A stretch of 64,000 nt of DNA from an uncultured Mailhella sp. (GCF_947631555.1 NZ_CANRLT010000001.1:35793-99792); one strand, 5' to 3'. Counted from the first letter of the stretch, positions 53,640 to 63,803 are shown. Numbers and translations are program-made. The notes: generated from the sequence alone by a model not told the origin.

Positions 53640-54206
53640 GTGAACCATATCGTCATTTCCGTCATCGGACAGGACTGCCCCGGCGTAGTCCATGCCATCG
53701 CCAGCGCGCTCTCCAAGGCAAAGTGCAACATCGATGAACTGAGCCAGACCATCCTGAAAGGGCAGTTCGCCTCCATTTTCATTGTTTCCGCTCCAGAAAA
53801 CGTGACGGCGGAAGACACCCAGCGCGTGGTGAGTCTCAGCCTCGAAGCCCGGAACATGGATCTCACCGTGACTTCCCGCACCTTCGACACAAGTTCCGCC
53901 TTTGACAGCGGCGAAGGCACCGAGCCTTTTGTGGTTACGGTCAACGGCTCCGATCAGCCGGAGATCATCGCCATGATTTCCGGCATCTTCGCCGAACAGA
54001 AGGTGAACATCGAAAATCTCAAGGCCATCCGCGTGGACAATCAGAGCGATGAATGCGTTCTGGTCTTCGAGATCGCTCTGCCCCTCTCCATCAACAGAAC
54101 CGCCTTCCGCCAGATGCTTCAAGCCAAGGCCCGCTCTTCCGGACTGTCTTTAAGCATACAGCATCAGGACATCTTCGAGGCCATCCACAGGGTGCCCATC
54201 GTTTAA
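53640..54206 (+). CDS. Two-ACT-domain protein (GcvR/UPF0237-like)
   Basis: A 188-residue protein with two ACT domains. The first is at residues 1-85 (VISVIGQDCPGVVHAIASAL, IDELSQTILKGQFASIFIV), the second from about 95 (VVTVNGSDQPEIIAMISGIF). ACT domains bind amino acids. The start is a GTG at 53640, chosen because GAGG lies five bases upstream and the ACT motif begins there; an ATG at 53589 is possible. It is 18 bases upstream of the DUF711 gene, a pairing seen widely for single-ACT UPF0237 proteins, so they probably act together. Confidence 0.85.
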   Translation: MNHIVISVIGQDCPGVVHAIASALSKAKCNIDELSQTILKGQFASIFIVSAPENVTAEDTQRVVSLSLEARNMDLTVTSRTFDTSSAFDSGEGTEPFVVTVNGSDQPEIIAMISGIFAEQKVNIENLKAIRVDNQSDECVLVFEIALPLSINRTAFRQMLQAKARSSGLSLSIQHQDIFEAIHRVPIV

Positions 54207-54224
54207 CTTTACGCAGGACTGCCC

Positions 54225-55595
54225 ATGCTTACCGAACGCGAAGTACTCAGCACCATCAACATGCTCCGCAGCGAACATCTCGACGTGCGTACCGTCACCC
54301 TCGGGATCAGCCTTTTTGACTGCGTGAGTCACGATTTCGATGTATTCTCCTACAAGGTGCGTGCGAAAATTGCCAAATACGCCTCCCACCTTGTGGAAAT
54401 CTGCAACGACGTGGGCGCCCGCTACGGCATCCCCGTGGTGAACAAGCGCATCAGCATCAGCCCGATGGCCGTTGTCGGAGCCGGATTCAGTGCCGGACAG
54501 ATGGTTCGGGCCTGTCAAATGCTCGATGAAGCCGCCAAGGAAGCCGGCGTTGATTTTCTCGGCGGTTTCGGCGCGCTGGTGGAAAAAGGCATGACGCCCG
54601 GCGACAGGGCGCTTATCGAATCCCTGCCCGAAGCCCTGGCCAGCACCGACCGCGTCTGTTCCTCCATCAACGTAGCCTCCTCCAAGGCCGGTATCAACAT
54701 GGACGCCGTGGCTCTCATGGGCCGCCAGATCCTCAGTGTGGCCGCCGCCACCAGCGACCGCGACGGCATCGGCTGCGCCAAGCTCGTGGTCTTCGCCAAC
54801 ATTCCTCAGGATGTCCCCTTCATGGCCGGGGCCTATCTGGGCATCGGCGAGCCGGATGTTGTCATCAACGTGGGCGTCTCCGGGCCGGGTGTGGTCAAAA
54901 AGGCCATCGACCGAGCCAAGGAGACCCATGCCGCCCTTACCCTCGGCGAAGTGGCGGAAGTCATCAAGTCCACGGCCTACAAGGTGACCCGTGTGGGCGA
55001 ACTCATCGGCAGGGAAGTGGCCGAACGCCTGGGCCTGCCTTTCGGCGTCGCCGATCTTTCACTGGCTCCCACTCCCGCCGTGGGCGATTCCGTGGGCGAA
55101 ATTTTCCAGAGCGTGGGCCTGTCCTCCATCGGTGCGCCCGGATCCACGGCAGTGCTGGCCATGCTCAATGACGCCGTGAAAAAAGGCGGCGTGTTCGCTT
55201 CCTCCCATGTGGGCGGACTTTCCGGCGCGTTCATTCCTGTCTCGGAAGATTCCAGCATCGAGGCCGCGGCCAACAGCGGTGCGCTCACCATGGAAAAACT
55301 CGAAGCCATGACCAGCGTTTGTTCCGTGGGACTCGACATGATCGCCATCCCCGGTGACACTCCGGCGTCCACCATTTCCGGAATTATCGCCGATGAAATG
55401 GCCATCGGCATGATTAACACCAAGACCACGGCTGTGCGCGTCATCCCCGTGCCCGGCAAGGGCGTGGGCGAAACGGCGGTCTTCGGCGGGCTGCTCGGCA
55501 AGGCCAAGATTATTCCCGTGCATACCGGCGACGCTTCCGCCTTCATCGGACTGGGCGGCCGCATCCCTGCGCCCATCCACAGCCTGAAGAACTGA
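54225..55595 (+). CDS. PFL family protein (DUF711/UPF0210)
   Basis: A 456-residue soluble protein of the DUF711 family, distantly related to pyruvate formate-lyase-like folds; no glycyl radical motif is evident and the function is not established. Conserved-looking blocks include [33 protein letters not shown], and [15 protein letters not shown]. It lies just after the ACT protein gene and ends the long plus-strand cluster with a terminator. Confidence 0.9.
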   Translation: MLTEREVLSTINMLRSEHLDVRTVTLGISLFDCVSHDFDVFSYKVRAKIAKYASHLVEICNDVGARYGIPVVNKRISISPMAVVGAGFSAGQMVRACQMLDEAAKEAGVDFLGGFGALVEKGMTPGDRALIESLPEALASTDRVCSSINVASSKAGINMDAVALMGRQILSVAAATSDRDGIGCAKLVVFANIPQDVPFMAGAYLGIGEPDVVINVGVSGPGVVKKAIDRAKETHAALTLGEVAEVIKSTAYKVTRVGELIGREVAERLGLPFGVADLSLAPTPAVGDSVGEIFQSVGLSSIGAPGSTAVLAMLNDAVKKGGVFASSHVGGLSGAFIPVSEDSSIEAAANSGALTMEKLEAMTSVCSVGLDMIAIPGDTPASTISGIIADEMAIGMINTKTTAVRVIPVPGKGVGETAVFGGLLGKAKIIPVHTGDASAFIGLGGRIPAPIHSLKN

Positions 55596-55617
55596 TTTTT
55601 GTCCTTCCGGCTTTTTC

Positions 55618-55650
55618 AAAGACGCTCCATGCAGGGGCGTCTTTTTTCTT
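55618..55650 (+). terminator. intrinsic terminator after the DUF711 gene
   Basis: An 11-bp stem (55618-55628 / 55634-55644, one wobble) with a five-base loop and a T-rich tail. It closes the ACT/DUF711 pair. Confidence 0.9.
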
Positions 55651-55665
55651 TATGCTCAGCCTTGT

Positions 55666-55757
55666 TCATCAAAAGTTTCGTTGAGGTTTGAAATCTACCT
55701 CTTTCAGGGAGAGACAAACCGCATGATTTTGACCTGTTGGCTGCTGATTGAAACATT
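55666..55757 (+). repeat. Structured dispersed repeat, copy C (short, degenerate)
   Basis: A 92-base remnant in the 312-base gap between the DUF711 gene and thiC. Its left end (TCATCAAAAGTTTCGTTGAG...) and right end (CTGATTGAAACATT) correspond to the two ends of copies A and B, but the central modules are missing. The gap also holds two terminators and about 100 bases (55758-55855) where nothing is recognised. Confidence 0.6.
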
Positions 55758-55855
55758 CGTGATGGGAGCTGGGGCTGGACGCAAAAGGAAAACAGTGAAA
55801 CCGCTAAAAGACGTTTGGGTCTGACCGTTGCAGGTATACCGGAGAGCGGAAAAAT

Positions 55856-55890
55856 AAAGCCGGGGGAAAGGCGGTTCTCCCCCGGCTTTT
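55856..55890 (-). terminator. intrinsic terminator of thiC
   Basis: A near-perfect 13-bp stem AAAGCCGGGGGAA... with complement and, on the minus strand, a TATTTTT tail. It lies 18 bases past the thiC stop. Confidence 0.9.
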
Positions 55891-55907
55891 AGGATTGAAA
55901 AGAAGTC

Positions 55908-57224
55908 TTACTTTTTATGGTGCTGGCAGTGCGCGGGGACGGCCGCTGGATTGCCTTCGCGCATCATGCGCACGGCGCAGAAGTTGCCGCACATGGCGCA
56001 GGCTTCCTCGTGCCTGTGAGGTTCGCGGCGTTTGTCCAGCAGGTCTGGGTCGATGGCGATTTTTTTCATCGTATCCCAGTCCAGCTCCATGCGGGCCTTG
56101 GACATACGGGCTTCCTTCGCACGGGCGCGGGGTGCGCCGAGGGCGTTTTCTCCGGCCTGTGCCGCTACTCGCGAGGCCATGACGCCCTGTTTCACGTCGT
56201 CTTCGTCAGGCAGGGTCAGGTGTTCGGCAGGGGTGAGGTAACAGAGGAAGTCCACGCCCGCCCGCACGGCCAGTGCCCCGCCGATGGCTCCGGCGATGTG
56301 GTCGTAGCCGGGGGTGGTGTCCGTTGTCAGCGGCCCGAGCACATAGAGGGGGGCGCCGTGGGTGAGCTTCTTGATGCTGGTAATTTGAGCTTCCACCTCG
56401 TTCAGAGCCACATGGCCAGGCCCCTCGATCATGCACTGCACGCCGGCTTCAAGTCCGCGCCTGGCGAGCTGGCCGAGCATGATGACTTCCATCCACTGGG
56501 CGGCGTCGCCGGCGTCGCTGTTCGCACCTGGCCGAAGCCCGTCGCCGAGGGACAGCGTGACGTTGTGCTTCAGTGCGATGTCCAGCAGCCGGTCAAACTG
56601 GGTGAACAGCGGGTTTTCCTTGCCGTTGCGCAGCATCCAGCGGGAAAGGATGCTGCCGCCGCGGGACACGATGCCCAGAACACGGCCGCCTTTGGCTCCC
56701 CACTCGGCGCCCTGGCGGGTAAGTCCGCAGTGCAGGGTCATGAAATCCACGCCCTGCTCGGCCTGCTTTTCCACGTCGGCAAAGATGACTTCAGGGTCAA
56801 TGGAGGCTGGGTCTTCGCCGCGGTCGATATAGATCTGGGCCACGCCGTACATGGGCACGGTGCCCAGCGGGGCGGGGCAGACTTCCAGCATACGGCGGCG
56901 GATGGCGTCCAGATCTCCGGCGATGGACAGATCCATGACGGTATCGGCTCCGGCCTTGAGGGCGACGCTGAGCTTCTTCATTTCGCCCTCCACCTGACAC
57001 TGGAAGGGCGAGGTGCCGATGTTGGCGTTCACCTTCACGCGGGCGGGCTGGCCCACGAGGATGGGCTTCACGTTCCTATGTGCGGGATTGCCCAGAAGCA
57101 CCATGGTACCGCTTTCGATAGCGGAGCGGATCTGGTCTTCGTTCAGGCCTTCTTCCTGACAGAGGCGCGCCTTGTGCTGGTCGAAGAGCTGGGCCAGGGC
57201 CTTATTCTTTTCAAAGATGGACAT
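55908..57224 (-). CDS. thiC: Phosphomethylpyrimidine synthase
   Basis: ThiC is the radical-SAM enzyme that turns aminoimidazole ribotide into hydroxymethylpyrimidine phosphate for thiamine. This 438-residue form is the short type lacking the long N-terminal extension of E. coli ThiC. The [4Fe-4S] cysteines are in the C-terminal CAMCGNFCAVRMM; NANIGTSPFQCQVEGEMKK and IEGPGHVALNEVEAQI are intact. Only 39 bases separate it from glnS upstream on the same strand, so there is no room for a TPP riboswitch directly ahead, although thiC genes often have one. Confidence 0.97.
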   Translation of the reverse strand: MSIFEKNKALAQLFDQHKARLCQEEGLNEDQIRSAIESGTMVLLGNPAHRNVKPILVGQPARVKVNANIGTSPFQCQVEGEMKKLSVALKAGADTVMDLSIAGDLDAIRRRMLEVCPAPLGTVPMYGVAQIYIDRGEDPASIDPEVIFADVEKQAEQGVDFMTLHCGLTRQGAEWGAKGGRVLGIVSRGGSILSRWMLRNGKENPLFTQFDRLLDIALKHNVTLSLGDGLRPGANSDAGDAAQWMEVIMLGQLARRGLEAGVQCMIEGPGHVALNEVEAQITSIKKLTHGAPLYVLGPLTTDTTPGYDHIAGAIGGALAVRAGVDFLCYLTPAEHLTLPDEDDVKQGVMASRVAAQAGENALGAPRARAKEARMSKARMELDWDTMKKIAIDPDLLDKRREPHRHEEACAMCGNFCAVRMMREGNPAAVPAHCQHHKK

Positions 57225-57263
57225 GCTGTCTCCTTGTCCTTGGTGAGGTGCGCGGGAAGGGGC

Positions 57264-58967
57264 TTACTGCTTTTTCTCGAGTTTGGCCCAGGAATCCTTG
57301 AGTGTCACGGTGCGGTTGAACACGGGGCGGCCGGGGGCAGTGTCGGGATCGACGCAGAAGTAACCTACGCGCTCAAACTGGACGTGGCTGCCCACGGGCA
57401 GTGTGGCCAGATAGGGTTCGGTCATGGCCGTCACAACTTTTTCGGACTCGGGGTTGAAGTAGTCAAGGAAGGTTTTGCCTTCTTCAATGTCGGAATCGCT
57501 CTCCGTGGTGAACATCTGTTCGTACAGGCGCACTTCCGCAGAAACGGCGTGGCGGGCGCTCACCCAGTGCAGCGTGCCCTTGACCTTGCGGCCGTCGGGG
57601 CTGGAGCCGCCGCGGGAAGACGGATCGTGGGTGCAGTGCAGCTCCACGATGTTGCCATTGGCGTCTTTGATGACTTCACGGCAGGTGATGTAGTAGGCGT
57701 AGCGCAGGCGCACTTCCGCGCCCGGGGAGAGGCGGAAGTATTTCTTCGGCGGGGTTTCGCGGAAGTCGTCGCGGTCGATGTAGATTTCGCGGCAGAAGGG
57801 AACCTTGCGGCTGCCGAAGGAGGCGTCTTCGGGGTGCAGAGGCTGATCGAATTCCTCCACGAGGTCTTCCGGGTAGTCGGTGATGACCACCTTGACGGGG
57901 TCGAGCACGGCCATGCAGCGCGGGGTGACGGCGTTTAAGTGCTCGCGGCAGCAGAACTCCAGCAGACTGTAATGCACCACGGAGTCGGCGGCGCGGGCGA
58001 CGCCGATGCGCGAGCAGAAGTCCCGGATGGCCTCGGGCGTATACCCGCGGCGGCGCAGGCCGCAGATGGTGGGCATACGGGGGTCGTCCCAGCCGCGCAC
58101 ATAGCCTTCCTTCACAAGCTGGATGAGCTTGCGCTTGGACAGCACCGTATAGGTGAGGTTGAGGCGGGCAAACTCTATCTGCTGGGAATGATACACGCCG
58201 AGTGTGTCCAGCACCCAGTCGTACAGTTCGCGGTTATTGTCGAATTCCAGTGTGCAGATCGAATGGGTGATGCCCTCAAGGGAATCCGACAGGCAGTGGG
58301 TGAAGTCGTACATCGGATAGATGCACCACTTGTCACCCGTGCGGTGATGCGAGGCATGGCGGATGCGGTAAATGGTGGGGTCGCGCATGACGATGTTGGG
58401 AGAGGCCATGTCGATTTTGGCGCGCAGGACGTATTTTCCGTCTTCAAATTCTCCGGCCTTCATGCGGCGGAACAGGTCGAGGCTCTCCTCAGCGGGGCGG
58501 TCGCGCCACGGGCTGGGGATGCCCGGTCTGGTCAGCGTACCCCGGTATTCCCGGATCTGGTCGGCGTTCAGCTCATCCACATAGGCCTTGCCCATCAGGA
58601 TGAGCTTTTCGGCAAAGGCGTAGAGCTGGTCGAAATAGTCTGAGGCGTAGTGAGGCTCTCCCGCCCACTGGAAGCCCAGCCAGCGCACGTCTTCCATGAT
58701 GGAATCCACATATTCCGTGTCTTCCTTGACGGGATTGGTGTCGTCGAAGCGCAGATTGCACTGGCCGTGGTATTCCTGAGCCAGTCCGAAATTGATGCAG
58801 ATGGACTTGGCGTGTCCGATGTGCAGATAGCCGTTGGGTTCTGGGGGGAAGCGCGTGTGTACGCGCCCGTCGAAGCGGCCGGTGAGATTGTCCTGATTGA
58901 TGCGGGCGCGCAGAAAGTCTGTGCCCTGCGGGCGTTCCGCTTCGGGGGCGGATGGAGTCTGACTCAT
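57264..58967 (-). CDS. glnS: Glutaminyl-tRNA synthetase
   Basis: A 567-residue class I synthetase. HIGH is at 49-52 ([17 protein letters not shown]), the KMSKS-like motif is VLSKRKL, and the family's GlnRS-specific core ([31 protein letters not shown]) is clear, followed by the two anticodon-binding beta-barrels. It is upstream of thiC on the same strand and divergent from menA. Its presence means direct Gln charging, rather than only the transamidation route. Confidence 0.97.
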   Translation of the reverse strand: MSQTPSAPEAERPQGTDFLRARINQDNLTGRFDGRVHTRFPPEPNGYLHIGHAKSICINFGLAQEYHGQCNLRFDDTNPVKEDTEYVDSIMEDVRWLGFQWAGEPHYASDYFDQLYAFAEKLILMGKAYVDELNADQIREYRGTLTRPGIPSPWRDRPAEESLDLFRRMKAGEFEDGKYVLRAKIDMASPNIVMRDPTIYRIRHASHHRTGDKWCIYPMYDFTHCLSDSLEGITHSICTLEFDNNRELYDWVLDTLGVYHSQQIEFARLNLTYTVLSKRKLIQLVKEGYVRGWDDPRMPTICGLRRRGYTPEAIRDFCSRIGVARAADSVVHYSLLEFCCREHLNAVTPRCMAVLDPVKVVITDYPEDLVEEFDQPLHPEDASFGSRKVPFCREIYIDRDDFRETPPKKYFRLSPGAEVRLRYAYYITCREVIKDANGNIVELHCTHDPSSRGGSSPDGRKVKGTLHWVSARHAVSAEVRLYEQMFTTESDSDIEEGKTFLDYFNPESEKVVTAMTEPYLATLPVGSHVQFERVGYFCVDPDTAPGRPVFNRTVTLKDSWAKLEKKQ

Positions 58968-59190
58968 GGGGGCCTCTGTCGTTTGGCTGCTGCGCGTTCA
59001 GGGCGCACGGGGCAGCGGTGGAACCATGCGCCGCGGCGCATATCCCTGAATGTGACGAAGAAAAGATAGCTTTCTCCGCCGCCGCGGTCAATTCCTCTGC
59101 GGCAGGCATGGCGGCTCTTCTTTTCTTTGGGGAGGATATGCGCTATTCTCGCACCGCGATGTTTTTGGCTTTCGAGCTTTGGAGTACGCC

Positions 59191-60102
59191 ATGACGGAAA
59201 AGGAAGTGCGCAGGGATTCCTGGTATGCGTGGGTGCTGGCCGCCCGCCCGAAAACTCTGGCCGCGGCACTGTCGCCGGTGGCCGTGGGCTGTTCTCTGGC
59301 CGTGTGGGGCGGGGGCTTCCGCCTTCTTCCCGCGTTTCTGTGTATGCTCTTTGCGCTTCTTATGCAGATCGCTTCCAATTTTATCAACGATCTCAGTGAT
59401 TTTCTCCATGGCAACGACCGCGGGGACAGGCTGGGGCCGCGCCGCGCCTGCGCCGAAGGCTGGATATCTCCCGCCGCCATGAAGCGCGGCATCGCCGTGG
59501 TTATCGGACTTGCACTGCTGGCTGGACTGCCGCTGGCCTGGTATGGCGGCTGGCCCATGATTGCCGTGGCGCTGGTGTGCATCCTGTGCGCCTACCTCTA
59601 TTCCGACGGACCCTATCCTCTGGCCGCCCACGGCTGGGGAGACGTGCTGGTGCTGGTGTTCTTCGGGCTTGTTCCCGTGGGTTTCACCTGTTCCGTGCAG
59701 ATGGGCTTCTGGCCGCCGCAGGCGACGCTGGCGGGGCTGGCCGTGGGCATGTGCATCGACCTTCTGCTCATTATCAATAATTTTCGGGATCGCGATCAGG
59801 ATCGCGCTTCCGGCAAGAAGACCATCATCGTGCGCTTCGGCGCGGAGTTCGGGCTGCGCCTCTATCTGGCCGCGGGCGGCCTTGCCTGCGCGTTTGCGCT
59901 CTGTCTCCTGCCGCACGGACTGTTCTGGGCCGGGATACTGCCGCTCGTTTTCCTTGTGCCGCATTACCGCGTGTGGACGCTCATCGCCTCCATAGGCGCG
60001 GGCCGCGGCCTGAACCGCTGCCTGGGACTGACGGCGCGCAACATCCTGATTTTTGGTGTGCTGTTCTCCGCCGGTATCCTGCTCGACGCCTTTCTTTGCT
60101 GA
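59191..60102 (+). CDS. menA: UbiA-family prenyltransferase, MenA type (1,4-dihydroxy-2-naphthoate polyprenyltransferase)
   Basis: A 303-residue membrane protein with eight to nine helices that attaches a polyprenyl chain to dihydroxynaphthoate in menaquinone synthesis. The two Asp-rich motifs are NFINDLSDFLHGNDRGDRLGP (near 60-80, NDxxDxxxG pattern) and NNFRDRDQDRASGKK (near 193-207). The N-terminal AARPKTLAAALSPVAVG segment is MenA-like. GGAG lies six bases before the ATG at 59191. It diverges from glnS with a 223-base gap in which nothing was recognised. Dxs and IspA in the window supply its isoprenoid. Confidence 0.9.
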   Translation: MTEKEVRRDSWYAWVLAARPKTLAAALSPVAVGCSLAVWGGGFRLLPAFLCMLFALLMQIASNFINDLSDFLHGNDRGDRLGPRRACAEGWISPAAMKRGIAVVIGLALLAGLPLAWYGGWPMIAVALVCILCAYLYSDGPYPLAAHGWGDVLVLVFFGLVPVGFTCSVQMGFWPPQATLAGLAVGMCIDLLLIINNFRDRDQDRASGKKTIIVRFGAEFGLRLYLAAGGLACAFALCLLPHGLFWAGILPLVFLVPHYRVWTLIASIGAGRGLNRCLGLTARNILIFGVLFSAGILLDAFLC

Positions 60103-60271
60103 CCGTTGAACGAGAGGGAAATATGCCTGAACGGCCTAAACTTTCTCAAGTAAACAGAACCAGGAGGGATTTCTCCTCCCAGGCATTCGTCCTCTGATAC
60201 CCACACTGAGAGGTAGAAAACGGAGACCGCTGCGGACAACCGAAGAGCCGGGAAGTTCCAGGCAGTCTTGT

Positions 60272-60787
60272 TTATTCTATCTTTGCCAGGATCAGCCGAA
60301 CAGCTTCATCGAGGGACAGCGCAGCGTTCAGCCGGAGGTGCGGATCGAGCGGCAGTTCCACTCTCGTGTCTGCTCCTGCCATGTCCTTCACTCTGCCCGC
60401 CTGCTGTCCGGCATACAGCCCCTTGGGGTCACGGCGGCGGCGTTCTTCTTCAGATACGTCCAGAAAGACTTCCAGATAGTTCGGCAAATGTTCGCGGTTC
60501 CATGCGTGGACTTCATGAAAAAGCGAGATGGTGGCCACGATGACAGTCACCCCCTGTCGAGCCAGAAGTTCAGCCAGGCGGGCATAGGTCAGTGCAAGTT
60601 GTTTGCGGCTAAAGGCATCGAAGGCACTGTCTGCAACGTTCAGAGCTTTTCGCAGTTCGTCGCCGTCCAAAAGAAGAGCTCCCGGCAGATGGTGCAGCAG
60701 GGCGCGGGCAAGCGTTGTCTTACCCGCGCCGGAGAGTCCGGTGATCCAGATGACCCGTCCCTCGTTTTCTTGTCTGGAAGAAGGCAT
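60272..60787 (-). CDS. CysC-like kinase, probably cytidine diphosphoramidate kinase (Cj1415-like)
   Basis: A 171-residue adenylylsulfate-kinase-family protein with P-loop GLSGAGKTT (17-25), DGDELRKAL, the YARLAELLARQGVTVIVATIS helix-strand and a late EVFLDVSEEERRRRDPKGLY segment. On sequence alone it would be called CysC, but it is the last gene of a cluster whose other members match the Campylobacter MeOPN pathway, where the CysC homologue Cj1415 phosphorylates the 3'-OH of cytidine diphosphoramidate. That role is therefore inferred here, not APS phosphorylation. Its start overlaps the previous stop (TAATG) and AAGGA lies upstream. Between it and menA (168 bases) only weak dyads are seen. 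Confidence 0.78.
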   Translation of the reverse strand: MPSSRQENEGRVIWITGLSGAGKTTLARALLHHLPGALLLDGDELRKALNVADSAFDAFSRKQLALTYARLAELLARQGVTVIVATISLFHEVHAWNREHLPNYLEVFLDVSEEERRRRDPKGLYAGQQAGRVKDMAGADTRVELPLDPHLRLNAALSLDEAVRLILAKIE

Positions 60788-61542
60788 TATGCGTCCTTGC
60801 GCTGCGCTATCCATGCTCTGGTGGTGTACGGTATGGAAATGCTTTTTCGATCCAGAGAGTTCAGATAGCGTTCTATTTCTTCAATGATTGCGTGGAAATT
60901 TTCTCCTGCCTGCCGTTGTAGTGTGGCATGGGAGGCCCAGGCGCGCACGGTGTCCTTGATGTCCTGCTCCCAGAGGATATGCCCTTCTATGTAAACAGCA
61001 GGCTGGAAGAGCCCGGAGGCGGCGATGATGTCCGTCTGGTCTTCCCTGCGGGTTCCGTAGCCGTAGTGGGGGATATGGGCCTTGATGATATCCTCGATGT
61101 TTTTCTGGATGGGATCATTCAGATCCCGATGGTTCCAGAGGCAGGTGAAGTACTTGCCCGGTTTGAGCAGCCGGTGTGTTTCCATCAGCGCCTTGCTGCG
61201 GTCGCAGGCGTTGAAGGAAGAGCCGAAGGTCACAAAGTCGTACATGCCTGCGGGGCGTCCTGTAGCCTCGCCCGTGCCTTCACTCCAGTGTACGGAAGTG
61301 AGGTGGGCCGTGCGCTTTTTGCCGTTGTTCCGCATGGCATCGTTGGGTTCAACGGCATCGACCTGACAGCCGAAAGCCGCCAGGGGGAGAGTAAGGTGGG
61401 CTACGCCTGCGCCGATGTCGCATACGTTGTCGCCCGGCTGAAGTCCGGCAATCCGAAACAGTTTTTCCAGTGCCGAAGGCGCGTAATCGGGGCGTTTCAG
61501 ATAAGCATCGGCAAGCAGTGTGTAATCCCATTCTGTTTTCAT
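60787..61542 (-). CDS. SAM-dependent methyltransferase (Cj1419/Cj1420-like), second paralogue
   Basis: A 251-residue class I methyltransferase. SAM motif I is VCDIGAGVAHLTLPLA, followed by VDAVEPNDAMRNNG, YDFVTFGSSFNACD and HRLLKPGKYFTCLWN. It is paralogous to the gene just upstream: both share the EPNDAMR block and a near-identical end (TRAWIAQ). It lacks the GA tract of its neighbour. In the MeOPN pathway such enzymes are the candidates for methylating the phosphoramidate group; which of the two does so is not known here. GGGGGAG lies just ahead of the ATG at 61542; a longer frame upstream does not match. Confidence 0.85.
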   Translation of the reverse strand: MKTEWDYTLLADAYLKRPDYAPSALEKLFRIAGLQPGDNVCDIGAGVAHLTLPLAAFGCQVDAVEPNDAMRNNGKKRTAHLTSVHWSEGTGEATGRPAGMYDFVTFGSSFNACDRSKALMETHRLLKPGKYFTCLWNHRDLNDPIQKNIEDIIKAHIPHYGYGTRREDQTDIIAASGLFQPAVYIEGHILWEQDIKDTVRAWASHATLQRQAGENFHAIIEEIERYLNSLDRKSISIPYTTRAWIAQRKDA

Positions 61543-61565
61543 AATCTCCCCCTTGGGGTTGGGCG

Positions 61566-62375
<810 letters not shown>

Positions 62376-62385
62376 GGAGCCTCCC

Positions 62386-63150
62386 TTAGCGCCAGTCGTG
62401 GGACCAGTGGCCCCGTGCCAGCGCGTTTTCATAAGCCTGCAAATCGCCTGAGCTGTCCGCTTCGCACCATTTTCCGGCGACGGGCACTGCGCCGACGGGT
62501 ACGGACTGCGCCAGGAGCAGGCGTAAAAAGCTTGTCATATCGGTTTTGTCCACAGCCTCGCCCAGAGAAGAGCAGAGCCGTACCGCCGTATCCCAGCCGG
62601 AAGGACTGAAGCAGAGCAGGCCCATATACTGGCCGTGGATATCGTCGAGGGAGTGCGGTTTGCCTCCGATCTCCCGCAGCAGGCCGTTTTCCTGATGGAA
62701 GGTCTCAGCGTCCAGCAGAGGGTCGCCGAAGCGCAGTGTCCACAGTGCCTGCCATGCCGTGTCATAGGTGATGGCTATATCCGAAGGACAGTCCAGCAGC
62801 TTGCGCACATGATCCGAGTGGTACACGATATCCGAATAGGACACGACCAGGCGCTCAATGCCGTGGGCGAACACGTCGCGGGCAAAGCCGTCCGCGCACA
62901 TCAGGGTGGACAGCATGTTGGTGTGTTCCCAGCGCGGATTTTCTGTCGTTTCGAAAGGACCCTGGATGCACGAGGCCGCATAGCCGCGTACCACGAGGAG
63001 GCGTTCAAGGCCCGCGCCGCGAAGAGCGGCCACCTGCCATGCCAGCAGCGGCTTGCCCGCCAGTTCCACAAGACACTTGGGATGCTCCGAAGTCAGGGCC
63101 TTCATGCGCGACCCTCGCCCCGCCGCCAGTATGATGCCTGCTGTTTTCAT
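62386..63150 (-). CDS. Nucleotidyltransferase, probably CTP:phosphoglutamine cytidylyltransferase (Cj1416-like)
   Basis: A 254-residue NTP-transferase-fold protein. The nucleotide loop GIILAAGRGSRMKALT is at 5-20, K25 of HPKCLVELAGKPLL fits the usual activating Lys, and the metal-binding Asp is in VVSYSDIVYH. A carboxyl-terminal EADSSGDLQAYENAL segment ends the fold. In C. jejuni, Cj1416 joins CTP with phospho-L-glutamine to make gamma-glutamyl-CDP-amidate. That assignment rests on the cluster, since the fold alone would fit sugar-phosphate or choline-phosphate nucleotidyltransferases. It overlaps the hydrolase gene by 4 bases. Confidence 0.82.
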   Translation of the reverse strand: MKTAGIILAAGRGSRMKALTSEHPKCLVELAGKPLLAWQVAALRGAGLERLLVVRGYAASCIQGPFETTENPRWEHTNMLSTLMCADGFARDVFAHGIERLVVSYSDIVYHSDHVRKLLDCPSDIAITYDTAWQALWTLRFGDPLLDAETFHQENGLLREIGGKPHSLDDIHGQYMGLLCFSPSGWDTAVRLCSSLGEAVDKTDMTSFLRLLLAQSVPVGAVPVAGKWCEADSSGDLQAYENALARGHWSHDWR

Positions 63151-63788
63151 GCTTTCTCCTGCAGCAATGCCTGAAAGAGATGAATGTCGTGCGTCTGAGC
63201 CGTTGTTTCCCGCTCCGGATGCCAGAGTATGCCCATGATCCTGCCATCGCTACGGCAAAAGCCTTCCACCGTGCCGTCGCCGGCAACGGCCCAGGGCGTC
63301 AGAGCTGGAGCGAGATCTTCCTGCCGTATGGCACAGCTATGATAGGAGTTGACCTCCACGGATGCTCCGGCCCGCATGGGTGCGCCATCGCAGGAGTACG
63401 TCTGGAGAGCGTGACGGGTACGCACATGAGCCGTGCCGAAGCCTGGAGCTACGCGCCCGCCCAGAAGCAGATTGAGCACCTGCGCGCCGCGGCATACACC
63501 AAGGATGGGGAGCTGCCGCCGTTCCGCCCACCGAACCAGCGTTTTTTCCGTGAGATCCCGTTGGGGGAATACCCCCCAGTCGTCGCCGCCGCTGAGTATC
63601 AGCCCGGTCAGAGGAAGTTCCTGAACAAGCCTTTCAACGCTTTCCCCGATATTGGGCACGGGGAATACACGCATTCCCGGCAGAGCGGTCTCCAAAAAAC
63701 GCCACCAGTCATGGGCCAGAGCGTCGCGGACTTCTTCTCCTCCGCCGGGATAGATGTGCCGCGTCATGCGCATGGAGATTGCGATCAT
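63147..63788 (-). CDS. Class I amidotransferase-like hydrolase, probably gamma-glutamyl-CDP-amidate hydrolase (Cj1417-like)
   Basis: A 213-residue peptidase C26/class I glutamine amidotransferase fold. The catalytic triad is visible: C99 in LGVCRGAQVLN, H190 and E192 in LWHPERE; LILSGGDDWG forms the oxyanion-side loop. Cj1417 of C. jejuni hydrolyses gamma-glutamyl-CDP-amidate to cytidine diphosphoramidate and glutamate, and this gene has the same position next to the nucleotidyltransferase and the PEP-type kinase. AAGGAG lies before the ATG. A gamma-glutamyl-GABA hydrolase role is possible but not supported by the context. Confidence 0.84.
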   Translation of the reverse strand: MIAISMRMTRHIYPGGGEEVRDALAHDWWRFLETALPGMRVFPVPNIGESVERLVQELPLTGLILSGGDDWGVFPQRDLTEKTLVRWAERRQLPILGVCRGAQVLNLLLGGRVAPGFGTAHVRTRHALQTYSCDGAPMRAGASVEVNSYHSCAIRQEDLAPALTPWAVAGDGTVEGFCRSDGRIMGILWHPERETTAQTHDIHLFQALLQEKA

Positions 63789-63803
63789 GCTCCTTCTCCT
63801 TGC

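Noticed and set aside
55917..57938. 673-codon plus-strand open frame opposite thiC and glnS
   Set aside because: It is antisense to two clear genes with full motifs; the protein is His/Gly/Val-rich low-information sequence as expected for a shadow frame in GC-rich DNA.
60190..60240. Possible TPP riboswitch (CTGAGA) upstream or downstream of the CysC-like gene
   Set aside because: The other conserved elements are missing and it is at the 3' end of the operon.
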